59,706 nt of DNA from Chitinophaga pinensis. Its GTDB lineage: Bacteria; Bacteroidota; Bacteroidia; Chitinophagales; Chitinophagaceae. The notes under the pieces were generated by a model. The model was not told the DNA's origin and did no database searches. It saw only the letters and a list, made by a program, of their open reading frames with translations. Position numbers and translations under genes: made by a program. This document shows, piece after piece, positions 24,538 to 33,210 of the stretch. Numbering within the stretch: the first letter of the stretch is position 1; each line of letters begins with the position of its first letter. Where the stretch lies: assembly GCA_945860605.1 (NCBI GenBank), contig CAMAQL010000003.1, positions 1 to 59,706 of the forward strand, given 5' to 3'.

Positions 24538-25233
24538 CTATAAAATAGTTTCTAATTCTTTTAAATGCGTGATGGTATAAGTTGCCGGAATCGTTGGTAT
24601 GGCTTGAATATGGTTAACAAAAACGGTATCCATCCCCATATTAATCCCTCCTTGTATATCCGCTGACTCATTGTCTCCAATCATAATACTTTCTGTAACG
24701 CTAGCCTTAGCATTTTTTAAAGCGTATTCAAAAATATCCTTATGCGGTTTTAAACTATTGCTTGCTTCGGAAGTAATGACTTCGATAAAATAATCCTGTA
24801 GTCCTGAATTTTGTATCTTTTTAAATTGCACCGATTCAAATCCATTAGTGATGAGGTGCATTTTATAATCCTTCTGTTTTAAGTAGTCTAAGATTTCGAT
24901 GGTGTAGGGGAATAAATGTTTTTTATTTGGTAAGATTTCTAAATAGGCTTGCGACATTTCCTTTGCCAATGCTTCGTTGGCTACTTTAAAATCTAATAAA
25001 CTTAAATACACCCTTTTCCATCTCAACTCTTCTTGTTTGATAAAGCCCTTGGTATATCGGTCCCACAAACGATGATTGTGCGCCGAATAAGTGGCGTAAA
25101 ATCCATCAAAATCGACAATGCCTAGTTCCGCTAAACGGTGTGTGGTGTATAGTTCTTGAATGGTTTCCTTAGAATTAGTCTCGAAATCCCAAAGGGTGTG
25201 GTCTAAGTCAAAAAATAGGTCTTTATACGCCAT
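24538..25233 (-). CDS. HAD-family hydrolase, YjjG-like (pyrimidine 5'-nucleotidase type)
   Basis: The 231-residue haloacid dehalogenase-like phosphatase has all four HAD motifs: nucleophile Asp9 and Asp11 in LFFDLDHTLWDF, LITNGF with motif II Thr, the Lys in NSLKPHKDIF, and IMIGDNESADIQG. The helical cap between motifs I and II (about residues 15-105) is of the YjjG/nucleotidase type. Such enzymes dephosphorylate non-canonical pyrimidine nucleotides in the cytoplasm; the substrate here is inferred. Confidence 0.88.
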   Translation of the reverse strand: MAYKDLFFDLDHTLWDFETNSKETIQELYTTHRLAELGIVDFDGFYATYSAHNHRLWDRYTKGFIKQEELRWKRVYLSLLDFKVANEALAKEMSQAYLEILPNKKHLFPYTIEILDYLKQKDYKMHLITNGFESVQFKKIQNSGLQDYFIEVITSEASNSLKPHKDIFEYALKNAKASVTESIMIGDNESADIQGGINMGMDTVFVNHIQAIPTIPATYTITHLKELETIL

Positions 25234-25310
25234 GAGGATAGGATGAATTGTTAATTGAAATGCTAAATTACCGTATTGCTTGTTATCTTTATCTAGTAAA
25301 GTATGAATTT

Positions 25311-26009
25311 ATGAATATCATTATTACTGGCGCTTCTAAAGGGATTGGTTTTGCCATCGCAAAAGCGTTTGCAGCAGCAGGATACCATTTGTATCTAACT
25401 AGTAAAACGCCTGCTGATCTCTCTAGTGCAGCAGCATCCTTACAAAAAACATATCCCAATGTAAAGGTGGACTTTGTACATGCAGACTTATCGATACAAG
25501 CACAGGTACATTGTTTTTCTGAATGGGTTTTAGCAAGAACCACCCCTGATGTATTGGTGAACAATGCGGGCTATTTTTTACCTGGTCAATTACAAGACGA
25601 ACCGGATGGGCAATTAGAAGCCCAATTGAATGCGAATTTACTTTCGGCTTATCATTTAACACGTGATTTATTACCTTCTATGATGAAAGCAAAACAAGGC
25701 CATATTTTTAATATTTGTTCAATTGCTTCTTTACAGGCCTATCCTCATGGTGGGTCTTATAGTATTTCTAAATATGCACTATTAGGCTTTTCCACTAACC
25801 TAAGACTTGAATTAAAAGACAATGGGATTAAAGTCACCGCAGTTTGCCCGGGAGCCACTTATACCAATAGCTGGAAGGGTTCTGGTGTAACTGAAGATCG
25901 TATCATGGAAGCGGATGATATTGCTAAGATGATTTATGCAGCGACTCAATTAAGCCCTCAAGCGGTAGTAGAAGACATAGTGCTGCGTCCTCAGTTGGGG
26001 GATTTATAA
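25311..26009 (+). CDS. Short-chain dehydrogenase/reductase
   Basis: This 232-residue NAD(P)-dependent SDR has the dinucleotide motif TGASKGIG (residues 6-13), VNNAGYF, the catalytic Ser in NICSIASL, the YxxxK active site in GGSYSISKYAL, and VCPGATYT. The start is ATG at 25311 (MNIIITGASKGIG); an upstream frame from 25248 would add 21 residues. Substrate cannot be told. The gene is divergent from the HAD hydrolase gene and convergent with the 103-residue hypothetical gene downstream. Confidence 0.88.
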   Translation: MNIIITGASKGIGFAIAKAFAAAGYHLYLTSKTPADLSSAAASLQKTYPNVKVDFVHADLSIQAQVHCFSEWVLARTTPDVLVNNAGYFLPGQLQDEPDGQLEAQLNANLLSAYHLTRDLLPSMMKAKQGHIFNICSIASLQAYPHGGSYSISKYALLGFSTNLRLELKDNGIKVTAVCPGATYTNSWKGSGVTEDRIMEADDIAKMIYAATQLSPQAVVEDIVLRPQLGDL

Positions 26010-26035
26010 GGAATCAGGCATTCACATTTGTCAAA

Positions 26036-26347
26036 TCAGAATCGCTCAAGGTCTTCATCATTATCCTCATTTTTATCTGCGATAGGTGAATCTATTTTAT
26101 TGGTTGTACTAAAACTTGCTCTTGCTGCTTTTGTTGCAGCCAATCTTTCTACAATGACTGCTGCAATTAGTTTTGCTGCATCTTCATTAGGGTTTAATTG
26201 TAGTATATATTTCAACTTTTCTTCAGATACATCAATACGGTATAGTAATTGCACCAACTTATTAAAATCATGTTGTATGCAATCATTGATATAGGCAATT
26301 AAATCGTTAGGGCCTAGTTGTTCTAATTCGGAAAATGTTTTTTCCAT
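26036..26347 (-). CDS. Conserved hypothetical protein, 103 aa
   Basis: I do not recognise a named family. The protein starts MEKTFSELEQLGPNDLIAYI and is mostly helical, with LVQLLYRIDVSEEKLKYIL and DAAKLIAAVIVERL, then ends in a highly acidic tail (NEDNDEDLERF). No signal or membrane segment is present, so it is cytoplasmic. The plus-strand frame opposite (26028-26294) is serine-rich and lacks a plausible start, so the minus-strand reading is favoured. It lies 10 bases after the TIGR02757 gene and is likely co-transcribed with it. Confidence 0.7.
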   Translation of the reverse strand: MEKTFSELEQLGPNDLIAYINDCIQHDFNKLVQLLYRIDVSEEKLKYILQLNPNEDAAKLIAAVIVERLAATKAARASFSTTNKIDSPIADKNEDNDEDLERF

Positions 26348-26357
26348 GTGGCTATAT

Positions 26358-27137
26358 TTACCTGATTTTTTCTGTGACGCCTAAACTAAATAAAGCAAAA
26401 TCATATTTGACAGGATCTCTTGCATCTAAAGTTCGGCAATAATCGGTTAATTCAATCGCGGTCAACCAATCTATTTGTGGACGGGAGATCAAACCAAAAG
26501 TTCTAGACACCCTTGCTACATGCACATCCATTGGAATGATTAAATCGGCAGGGGAGATGGCTTTCCATAAGCCAAAGTCAACCCCATGTTGATCCTTACG
26601 CACCATCCATCTTAGAAACATATTTAATCTTTTACAAGTAGATCCATTTTCTGGAGATGCAATATGTTTTTTGGTTCGGTATGGTGCGCCCTCTAATGAA
26701 AAAAAGTAATTTTTAAAATTGACCAATCCAGCTTCCACTGTCTTTAATGATTTGCCAGTTTTCTGGTCTTTGAAAAAAGCAGTCTCTAAACTTTTTTGCG
26801 TAGCATAATGTTGTTTAAAAAACGCGATGCAATACAATACATCGGTATCATTGAAAGTACGATGCGCAAAGCCTACTAATTTTTTAAGATCTGTTGCTTG
26901 GTGTTGGGTACAAAATTCAAAAGGCGCATTGTCCATTCTTTCAAGCAATTCCTTGCTCTTTTGAATGATGGTGGTTCGATTGCCCCAGGCAAAGATGGCG
27001 GCAAAAAAAGCAGCAAGCTCAATGTCTTGCTGCTTTGTAAATAAATGCGGTATACTAATTGGATCTTTTTCGATAAAGTCAATATGGTTGTATTGCTTTA
27101 CTTTTTGATCGAGTAATTGTTTGATTGCAGGGTTCAT
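26358..27137 (-). CDS. TIGR02757-family (DUF2400) protein
   Basis: The 259-residue protein matches the TIGR02757/DUF2400 family: an N-terminal IPHLFTKQQDIELAAFFAAIFAWGNR, a middle RLNMFLRWMVRKDQHGVDFGLW and a C-terminal LIIPMDVHVARVSRTFGL with DPVKYDFALFSLGV. The conserved Asp-His in PMDVHV recalls helix-hairpin-helix DNA glycosylase folds, but the function is unknown. No signal peptide. Its start codon overlaps the cystathionine gamma-synthase stop (TAATG), which suggests translational coupling. Confidence 0.88.
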   Translation of the reverse strand: MNPAIKQLLDQKVKQYNHIDFIEKDPISIPHLFTKQQDIELAAFFAAIFAWGNRTTIIQKSKELLERMDNAPFEFCTQHQATDLKKLVGFAHRTFNDTDVLYCIAFFKQHYATQKSLETAFFKDQKTGKSLKTVEAGLVNFKNYFFSLEGAPYRTKKHIASPENGSTCKRLNMFLRWMVRKDQHGVDFGLWKAISPADLIIPMDVHVARVSRTFGLISRPQIDWLTAIELTDYCRTLDARDPVKYDFALFSLGVTEKIR

Positions 27138-28288
27138 TATCCAATGGCCTGTGCTAAATCTGCAATGATGTCTTCGGCATCCTCAATCCCTACACTCAAC
27201 CGAATTAAGCCGTCAGCTAATCCATTGGCAATTCTTTGTTCACGAGGAATAGATGCATGGGTCATACTTGCAGGATGGTTAATCAAGGATTCAACGCCTC
27301 CTAAACTTTCGGCTAGTGAAAATATTTTAGTACTAGACAAAACTTTTGTTGCTGCTGCAACGCTATCGTCTTTTAATACAAAGCTCATCATGCCACCAAA
27401 TCCGCGCATTTGTTTTTTAGCAATATCGTGGTTATGATGATCTGTAAAGCCACACCAGTATACTTTTGCCACTTTTGGGTGCTGACGTAAATAGGCGGCT
27501 ACTTGTTCGCCATTCTCGCAATGTCTTTGCATTCTTACATGTAATGTTTTAATCCCTCTTAATACCAAAAAGCAATCCTGTGGCCCAGGAACTGCGCCCG
27601 TACTTTTTTGTATAAAATATAATTGGTCTCTTAGTGTTTGATCATTCAGCATTAAACAGCCTTGTATCACATCGCTATGACCTCCTAAATATTTAGTAGC
27701 AGAGTGCATTACAATGGTGGCACCTTGATCCAATGGATTTTGTAAATAAGGAGAGGCGAATGTATTGTCTACACAAATAATACAGTTGTGTTTTTTGCCA
27801 ATGGCTGATACCGCTTCGATATCTGTAATATTCATCAAAGGGTTGGTTGGTGTTTCTACCCAAATTAATTTTGTCTTATCCGTCATCGCAGCTGCGACAT
27901 TATTTACATCAGAAGTATCTACATAAATAAATTTGATGCCCATCTTCTCATGTACTTTAGAAAACAACCTGAAAGATCCGCCATACATATCATGTGCTGC
28001 AACTACTTCGTCCCCCGGAACTAATAAACGCATCACTGCATCTGTCGCTGCTACACCACTTGCAAAAGCCAATCCAAATTTTGCATTTTCTATCACCGCA
28101 AATGCTTCTTCCAAAGCGAATCTTGTTGGATTCTGACTTCTTGCATATTCATAGCCCTGGTGCACGCCAGGCGCGGATTGCACGTAGGTAGAGGTTTGGT
28201 AAATAGGTGTCATAATTGCACCAGTACTTGGATCTGGATGTGCACCTGCATGAATATATTTGGTCCCTAAATTATTTTTATTGCTCAT
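27137..28288 (-). CDS. Cystathionine gamma-synthase-like PLP enzyme
   Basis: The 383-residue trans-sulfuration enzyme has the family hallmarks: SQNPTRFALE, FASGVAATDAVMRLL, VDNTFASPYLQNP, the Schiff-base Lys199 in HSATKYLGGHSDV, and the C-terminal SLAESLGGVESLINHPASMTH. Family members are cystathionine gamma-synthases, gamma- or beta-lyases and O-acetylhomoserine sulfhydrylases. Sequence alone does not settle which, but gamma-synthase or gamma-lyase best fits the length and motifs. Methionine synthase genes lie elsewhere in the window (44.4-48.2 kb). Confidence 0.9.
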   Translation of the reverse strand: MSNKNNLGTKYIHAGAHPDPSTGAIMTPIYQTSTYVQSAPGVHQGYEYARSQNPTRFALEEAFAVIENAKFGLAFASGVAATDAVMRLLVPGDEVVAAHDMYGGSFRLFSKVHEKMGIKFIYVDTSDVNNVAAAMTDKTKLIWVETPTNPLMNITDIEAVSAIGKKHNCIICVDNTFASPYLQNPLDQGATIVMHSATKYLGGHSDVIQGCLMLNDQTLRDQLYFIQKSTGAVPGPQDCFLVLRGIKTLHVRMQRHCENGEQVAAYLRQHPKVAKVYWCGFTDHHNHDIAKKQMRGFGGMMSFVLKDDSVAAATKVLSSTKIFSLAESLGGVESLINHPASMTHASIPREQRIANGLADGLIRLSVGIEDAEDIIADLAQAIG

Positions 28289-28335
28289 CTTAAATTGTAT
28301 TTATTATTTTTTGTATAAATTTTTTTGAACCACAC

Positions 28336-29004
28336 TCAATATTTAATGACATTTCCATTTTTAAACATACGATATGAAAATACAGATGGAACAATCACCA
28401 TCATTGCAGTCGTCAACATAAATCCAATGAAGCCAAATTTCATGGGTAATAAAAATGTGATGATCGCTTGAAACAAGCCACCATAGATCCAATACTTGCT
28501 AGCCACTTTATGCGTTTCATTCCAGTTGTCTACATTTTCTAATGTCCAAGGCAATTTAAAACCTACAAAATAATTTTGTTTAAACTTAGGCATATACCAA
28601 CCAAGTCCTGCAAAAGACAATCCAACCAATGGTAAAATTAATTTACCTACATTGATTTGATCGGCATGGGTAGATGAATAAATAATAATCAAACTTAAAA
28701 TACTTAAAAATACAACCGTCAACACTGCAAAATCCTTATAAAGTGCATCATTTGCTTCATCGTATTTTTTTGGATCGAATTTTTTTAGATTCGACATTAA
28801 TACATAAATAAAAATGCTCACAGCCCCCATAATGCCAGGACCAATAAAAATACTAGACGGTCCACCCCAAGCGTCTGCCTTGCCCTCTATATTAAAATGG
28901 GTTGGAATTTTACTCGGCAAATTAGGAAAAATCAAGGCACCATAAATAAATGGGGCGATAATCAGCAGGGCCACAAGCCAAGGTCCGTATTTTCGAGTAT
29001 TCAT
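28336..29004 (-). CDS. SdpI-family (DUF1648) membrane protein
   Basis: This polytopic inner membrane protein (222 residues) has six hydrophobic stretches by eye. The DUF1648 segment is LPSKIPTHFNIEGKADAWGG and the SdpI segment is FVGFKLPWTLENVDNWNETHKVASKYWI. SdpI in Bacillus is an immunity and signal protein; in other bacteria the function is unknown. The ATG at 29004 gives MNTRKYGPWLVALLI; an earlier start at 29025 would add seven residues. The gene is divergent from the deoxyhypusine-synthase-like gene. Confidence 0.87.
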   Translation of the reverse strand: MNTRKYGPWLVALLIIAPFIYGALIFPNLPSKIPTHFNIEGKADAWGGPSSIFIGPGIMGAVSIFIYVLMSNLKKFDPKKYDEANDALYKDFAVLTVVFLSILSLIIIYSSTHADQINVGKLILPLVGLSFAGLGWYMPKFKQNYFVGFKLPWTLENVDNWNETHKVASKYWIYGGLFQAIITFLLPMKFGFIGFMLTTAMMVIVPSVFSYRMFKNGNVIKY

Positions 29005-29061
29005 GGCGTTCAATTTGAACCCCAAGGTACAAAATTTTGCCTTAGGAACCTTTTACATGAA

Positions 29062-29093
29062 TTGGGCAAATCTGCTTAAATAAATTACTTTTG
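29062..29093 (+). promoter_or_regulatory. Promoter of the deoxyhypusine-synthase-like gene
   Basis: TTG (29062-29064) and TACTTTTG (29086-29093, a perfect TAnnTTTG) are 21 bases apart. The -7 box ends 16 bases before the ATG at 29110, giving a short leader. This is the clearest -33/-7 pair in the window. Confidence 0.55.
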
Positions 29094-29109
29094 CATCAAA
29101 TTAATCGAC

Positions 29110-30084
29110 ATGAGCAAAGGACCTATTTCTCAGTTTATAGTACATAATTATAGACATTTTAATGCTGCTGCCTTAGTAGATGCTGCTAAAGGCTATGAAA
29201 CCCACTTATTAGAAGGCGGGAAGATGTTAGTGAGCTTGGCTGGTGCCATGAGTACAGCCGAATTAGGCATTAGCTTAGCGGAGATGATCCGTCAAGACAA
29301 GATTGCCATCATTAGCTGTACGGGTGCAAACTTAGAAGAAGACGTAATGAACCTTGTAGCGCATAGTCACTATAAGCGTGTACCTAACTATAGAGATTTA
29401 ACACCACAGGATGAATGGGATTTATTAGAAAACCATTACAACCGTGTGACGGATACTTGTATTCCAGAAGAGGAAGCATTTAGAAGATTGCAAAAACATA
29501 TTGTTAAGTTCTGGGAAGAAGCAGAGGCAAAAGGCGAGCGTTATTTCCCGCATGAATTTATGTATCAAGTTATTTTAAGCGGTGAGTTAGAGCAATATTA
29601 TGAAATTGATCCTAAGGACAGCTGGGTGGTCGCTGCTGCAAAAAAGAATATCCCAATCGTTGTACCAGGATGGGAGGATAGCACCACTGGAAATATCTTT
29701 GCAAGCTATGTGATCAAAAATGAATTGAAAGCAAGTACGGTTAAAAACGGTATTGAATATATGGTTCAACTAACAGAATGGTACAGAGCAAATAGTGGTG
29801 GTAAAGGGGTAGGCTTCTTCCAAGTGGGTGGAGGTATTGCTGGTGATTTTCCAATTTGTGTAGTACCAATGATGTACCAAGATCTTGAATGGCATGATGT
29901 GCCTTTCTGGAGTTATTTCTGTCAAATTAGTGATAGTACCACTTCTTACGGATCATACTCTGGTGCGGTTCCAAACGAAAAAATTACCTGGGGTAAATTA
30001 GATATTCATACGCCTAAGTTTATTGTAGAGAGTGACGCCACGATTGTCGTGCCATTGATATTCTCTTACATATTAGGTCAGTAA
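29110..30084 (+). CDS. Deoxyhypusine synthase-like protein lacking the catalytic lysine
   Basis: The 324-residue protein clearly belongs to the deoxyhypusine synthase fold: LLEGGKMLVSLAGAMSTAELG, IAIISCTGANLEEDV, VVPGWEDSTTGNIFASYV, FFQVGGGIAGDFPI, and the C-terminal SYGSYSGAVPNEKITWGKLD. In eukaryotic and archaeal enzymes a Lys six residues into the GGG motif (human Lys329) forms an imine with the substrate. Here that position is Gly245 (GGGIAGDF). Bacteria also lack eIF5A. The enzyme therefore probably acts on free polyamine-like substrates or does other NAD chemistry. It is a single-gene unit with its own promoter and a terminator. Confidence 0.88.
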   Translation: MSKGPISQFIVHNYRHFNAAALVDAAKGYETHLLEGGKMLVSLAGAMSTAELGISLAEMIRQDKIAIISCTGANLEEDVMNLVAHSHYKRVPNYRDLTPQDEWDLLENHYNRVTDTCIPEEEAFRRLQKHIVKFWEEAEAKGERYFPHEFMYQVILSGELEQYYEIDPKDSWVVAAAKKNIPIVVPGWEDSTTGNIFASYVIKNELKASTVKNGIEYMVQLTEWYRANSGGKGVGFFQVGGGIAGDFPICVVPMMYQDLEWHDVPFWSYFCQISDSTTSYGSYSGAVPNEKITWGKLDIHTPKFIVESDATIVVPLIFSYILGQ

Positions 30085-30098
30085 TCCAATAAAAACAC

Positions 30099-30204
30099 GT
30101 TCGAAAAAATACCTAATCCTCGCTCACGCTCGCAAGAGGAATTTACGGGCTTCCATCAGACGCTTATTCGCGTCTTCTCGCTCGGATTAGTATTTCTTTC
30201 AAAC
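30099..30204. repeat. Palindromic intergenic element, about 106 bp
   Basis: Imperfect inverted arms (30099-30119 and 30184-30204, about 19 of 22 aligned positions) flank an internal region. That region carries a perfect 6-base hairpin, AGACGC/GCGTCT (30158-30163 with 30170-30175), and a CCTC/GAGG hairpin around 30118-30139. The interior is much richer in G and C (cgctcacgctcgc) than the surrounding DNA. It lies between two convergent genes and has no open frame. It may be a dispersed REP-like element. Confidence 0.6.
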
Positions 30205-30235
30205 GCTAATATTGTATAAAAAATTTATAAGAAAT

Positions 30236-30270
30236 AAAAAAAGCCCCTTCATTTTGAAGGGGCTTTTTTT
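30236..30270. terminator. Bidirectional terminator
   Basis: The stem AGCCCCTTC/GAAGGGGCT (30242-30250 with 30255-30263), with a short loop, is flanked by an A-run on the left and a T-run on the right. It serves both the deoxyhypusine-synthase-like gene and the convergent M28 peptidase gene. Confidence 0.9.
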
Positions 30271-30287
30271 ATGCGTATAGTACGAGA

Positions 30288-31742
30288 CTATCGCGTCGCT
30301 GGCATATTCAAAGGCATGTCGCGCTTTAGCATCTCTTCTCTTGTAGCCATATCCCAAGCAGTTTCAAAAATGATTCTTGTTCTTTTTTCCATTAAATCAA
30401 AATTGATTTTTTCCACTCTATCGGTTGGTTTATGGTAGTCTGCATGTGTTCCGTTAAAATAGAAAATAACAGGAACGCCTTTTGCAGCGAAATTATAATG
30501 GTCACTTCTGTAATAAAAACGGTTTGGATCTTTAGGATCGTTGAATCTTCTATCCAATTCCATATTATAGTTTTTATTCACCTTATCTGTGATAGGTTGC
30601 AAATCACTACTTAATTTATCTTCTCCAATCACATACACATAGTTCATTGAATCTCCTTTGTAAGTTGGATCAATACGACCAATCATGTCAATGTTTAAAT
30701 CGGCAGTGGTTTTTTCTAATGGGAAAATAGGATGATCTCCATAATACTTAGATCCTAACAATCCTTTCTCTTCGCCCGATACATTCATGAATACAATATT
30801 TCTTTTTGGGCTAAATCCTTTTTTTCTTGCATATGCAAATGCTTCTGCAATGGCAACTACACCTGTCGTACCTGATCCATCATCATCTGCGCCGTAATAG
30901 ATCACGCCATTCTTAACACCTTCGTGGTCATAATGACTCGTGATGAACAAATACTCGTCCGATTTTTCTTTACTTGGGATATAGGCAATGACATTCGCAC
31001 TTGGTATCGTCACACTTGTTCTGTCCGATGTCCATTCAATAGCAGCAGTATATTTGCCCACTGGGAGGGTTTCCCATTCTTGATCACTGAATTCTTTTGT
31101 ACCACCCAACAATGCAGCCCCAACAGTTTTAGAAACTGTCATGCTTATAAAAGTATTGGTGTTGGCAGCAAAAGCCAATCTACCACTTAAGTTACTAGCC
31201 ATGGTTGGATTTGTTTTTGCAATATTGATAATACCAATCGCACCCAACTTTTGTGCCGCCATTGTTTTGCTCATGGCTCTTTCTTTGCCTTCTGTACTGA
31301 TTAATAATTTACCTCTAACATCTAAAGTAGACTTGTCATTGAATTCAGCGCCTACAAAAAACAAATCACTGCTTGTAAATAATTTTTGTGGTGCTGCTGC
31401 TGCACTCATCCAAAAGTCTTTGTCTAAAGTATAACTTGTGCCATTGACTTTTAAACTTGCACTAGTCAATTTATCTTGAAACAAACTAAATGGCATTCTA
31501 TAAGATCCAGCATTACCAGGTGTTAGTTCCATTTTCTTGTATTGGCTTACTAAATAGCTAGCCGCTTTTCTTTCTCCTTCTGTTCCAGTTTCTCTACCTT
31601 GCATTTCCTCGCCAGCAATGATGCTAAGGTGTTTTTTTAAGCCTGCTGCTGTGATAGTTTTAGCTGCAGTGTTGGCATCAATGGTTTGTGCATTCACAAA
31701 TCCAATACTCAAACTCAGCAGTACAATGAAAATTTTACGCAT
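30288..31742 (-). CDS. M28-family zinc aminopeptidase, secreted
   Basis: The 484-residue protein has a Sec signal peptide (MRKIFIVLLSLSIGFVNAQ) and an M28 peptidase domain. Di-zinc ligands are in TSHYDHEG (His, Asp), GADDDGSGTTG (Asp), NVSGEEKGLLGS (catalytic Glu-Glu) and NIDMIGR (Asp), with the last His in HADYHKPTD. A PA-like insert lies around residues 120-250. It would trim amino acids from peptides in the periplasm or outside the cell. It stands alone between a terminator and rpiB. Confidence 0.92.
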   Translation of the reverse strand: MRKIFIVLLSLSIGFVNAQTIDANTAAKTITAAGLKKHLSIIAGEEMQGRETGTEGERKAASYLVSQYKKMELTPGNAGSYRMPFSLFQDKLTSASLKVNGTSYTLDKDFWMSAAAAPQKLFTSSDLFFVGAEFNDKSTLDVRGKLLISTEGKERAMSKTMAAQKLGAIGIINIAKTNPTMASNLSGRLAFAANTNTFISMTVSKTVGAALLGGTKEFSDQEWETLPVGKYTAAIEWTSDRTSVTIPSANVIAYIPSKEKSDEYLFITSHYDHEGVKNGVIYYGADDDGSGTTGVVAIAEAFAYARKKGFSPKRNIVFMNVSGEEKGLLGSKYYGDHPIFPLEKTTADLNIDMIGRIDPTYKGDSMNYVYVIGEDKLSSDLQPITDKVNKNYNMELDRRFNDPKDPNRFYYRSDHYNFAAKGVPVIFYFNGTHADYHKPTDRVEKINFDLMEKRTRIIFETAWDMATREEMLKRDMPLNMPATR

Positions 31743-31804
31743 ATTGATTTATTTAATTGAAATAGTTAATTTAAATGTAGTTATTTTTTGTTGAAATTAG
31801 GGTA

Positions 31805-32257
31805 TCAGCATCGAATCTTATCTACCCTTCCTTGATGTCGTCCACCTTCAAATGCGGTCGTCATAAATAAATCAATCATTTCGATGGCAGATTCAATACC
31901 CACAAATCTTGCAGGGATACAAATGATATTTGCGTCATTATGCAATCTTGTTAACTCTGCCACTTCTGGCAACCAACATAAACCAGCTCTAATACTAGCA
32001 TGTTTATTGGCTGTGATGGCTACACCATTTGCAGAGCCACAAAATAAAATACCAAAAGCGGCTTCTCCAGTTTCAACACTTGCTGCAGTCGGATGCGCAA
32101 AATCTGGGTAATCCACTGAATCAGTAGAGTAGGCACCTAAATCTTTGACTTGGTAGCCTTTATTTTCGAGCCACTCAATTACTTCTTTTTTGTACGCTAC
32201 GCCAGCGTGATCTGCCCCTAATGCAATAGGTTTAGAAGGATTAAAAACATAAGCCAT
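31805..32257 (-). CDS. rpiB: Ribose 5-phosphate isomerase B
   Basis: RpiB interconverts ribose 5-phosphate and ribulose 5-phosphate in the cytoplasm. The 150-residue protein has the N-terminal LGADHAGVAYKKE (with His17), the catalytic Cys73 in ILFCGSANGVAI and the ANKHASIRAG segment. The tail GGRHQGRVDKI is typical of RpiB. The related LacAB proteins differ at the N-terminal block. It is followed by tatC 30 bases downstream on the same strand, though function gives no link. Confidence 0.95.
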   Translation of the reverse strand: MAYVFNPSKPIALGADHAGVAYKKEVIEWLENKGYQVKDLGAYSTDSVDYPDFAHPTAASVETGEAAFGILFCGSANGVAITANKHASIRAGLCWLPEVAELTRLHNDANIICIPARFVGIESAIEMIDLFMTTAFEGGRHQGRVDKIRC

Positions 32258-32287
32258 ATGAATCGATTTTTATTTGTTGCTAACTTA

Positions 32288-33139
32288 TTATTCCCACTCT
32301 TCTTCAGCCTTCTTCACACTTTTATAAGCCCATCTAGACACGATAATACTTAATTCAAATAAGGAATATAAAGGAATAAAAACCAATAACTGACTATACC
32401 AATCCGGACTTGGTGTAATGAATGCAGCCACAATTAAAATAACAACAGCTGCATATTTACGCGCTCCGCTTAAAAACTTAGGGGTGACGATGCCTATTTT
32501 AGTTAATAAGAACGCCAATACAGGTAATTCAAACGCAATGCCACAGCCCAATATCAGGTTGGTTAAATTATCTAAGTAATCTGCAAAAGTAGGCATGGTC
32601 GTAATCACATTCTTGGTACCTAATTGGAAGCTTGCTAAGAAATTAAAAGTGAATGGACCTAATATGAAAAATCCAAACGCTGCGCCTAAGAAGAAAAAGA
32701 AGGAGACCCAAAAAATCATGAATCTTGTATTGCTTAATTCACGCTCTTTTAAAGCAGGCTTGATAAAGGACCAAAATTGATAAAAAATAAACGGGAAAGC
32801 TGTAATGATGCCACCCACAATCGCCATGCTAATACTACTCAAAAACTGTCCACCAAATGTGGTGCTTTGCATGGTTACTTTCACAGCAGGCATACACAAT
32901 GCATTGCCTAATCCAGCCCAATGACTGAATTCGCAAAATAAACGATAGGTAATAAAATCTGGTTGAATCGGACCCGTAATGATGTTGTCCATGACCCAGT
33001 CACGCTTAATGAAAATCACTAAGGCCATGACCAAAATTGCTGCTGCAGATCTTACGATGGTACCTCGTAAGACTTCGAGATGATCGATGAAAGACATCTC
33101 GGAACCATCTTTTGAATTTAAACGATCAAATAGTGCCAT
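32288..33139 (-). CDS. tatC: Sec-independent protein translocase TatC
   Basis: TatC is the signal-binding core of the twin-arginine translocase. The 283-residue protein has the N-terminal MSFIDHLEVLR motif, six hydrophobic segments, and FPFIFYQFWSFIKPALKERE in the second part. A longer first periplasmic loop (residues about 50-90) is common in Bacteroidota. tatA or tatB is not present within the window. Four predicted Tat substrates (11866, 14524, 15165 and 18734 starts) are encoded 13-20 kb away in the sugar locus and would depend on it. Confidence 0.95.
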   Translation of the reverse strand: MALFDRLNSKDGSEMSFIDHLEVLRGTIVRSAAAILVMALVIFIKRDWVMDNIITGPIQPDFITYRLFCEFSHWAGLGNALCMPAVKVTMQSTTFGGQFLSSISMAIVGGIITAFPFIFYQFWSFIKPALKERELSNTRFMIFWVSFFFFLGAAFGFFILGPFTFNFLASFQLGTKNVITTMPTFADYLDNLTNLILGCGIAFELPVLAFLLTKIGIVTPKFLSGARKYAAVVILIVAAFITPSPDWYSQLLVFIPLYSLFELSIIVSRWAYKSVKKAEEEWE

Positions 33140-33210
33140 GGATTGTACAGAATGAGGCCTAAAGTTAAGGCTTCTAGGGCAAAATGAGGACGTAAAAACT
33201 AAAAATAGTA

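Noticed and set aside
26028-26294. Plus-strand serine-rich frame opposite the 103-residue hypothetical gene
   Set aside because: Low-complexity translation with a poor start, fully antisense to a better-composed minus-strand frame that sits tightly in an operon.
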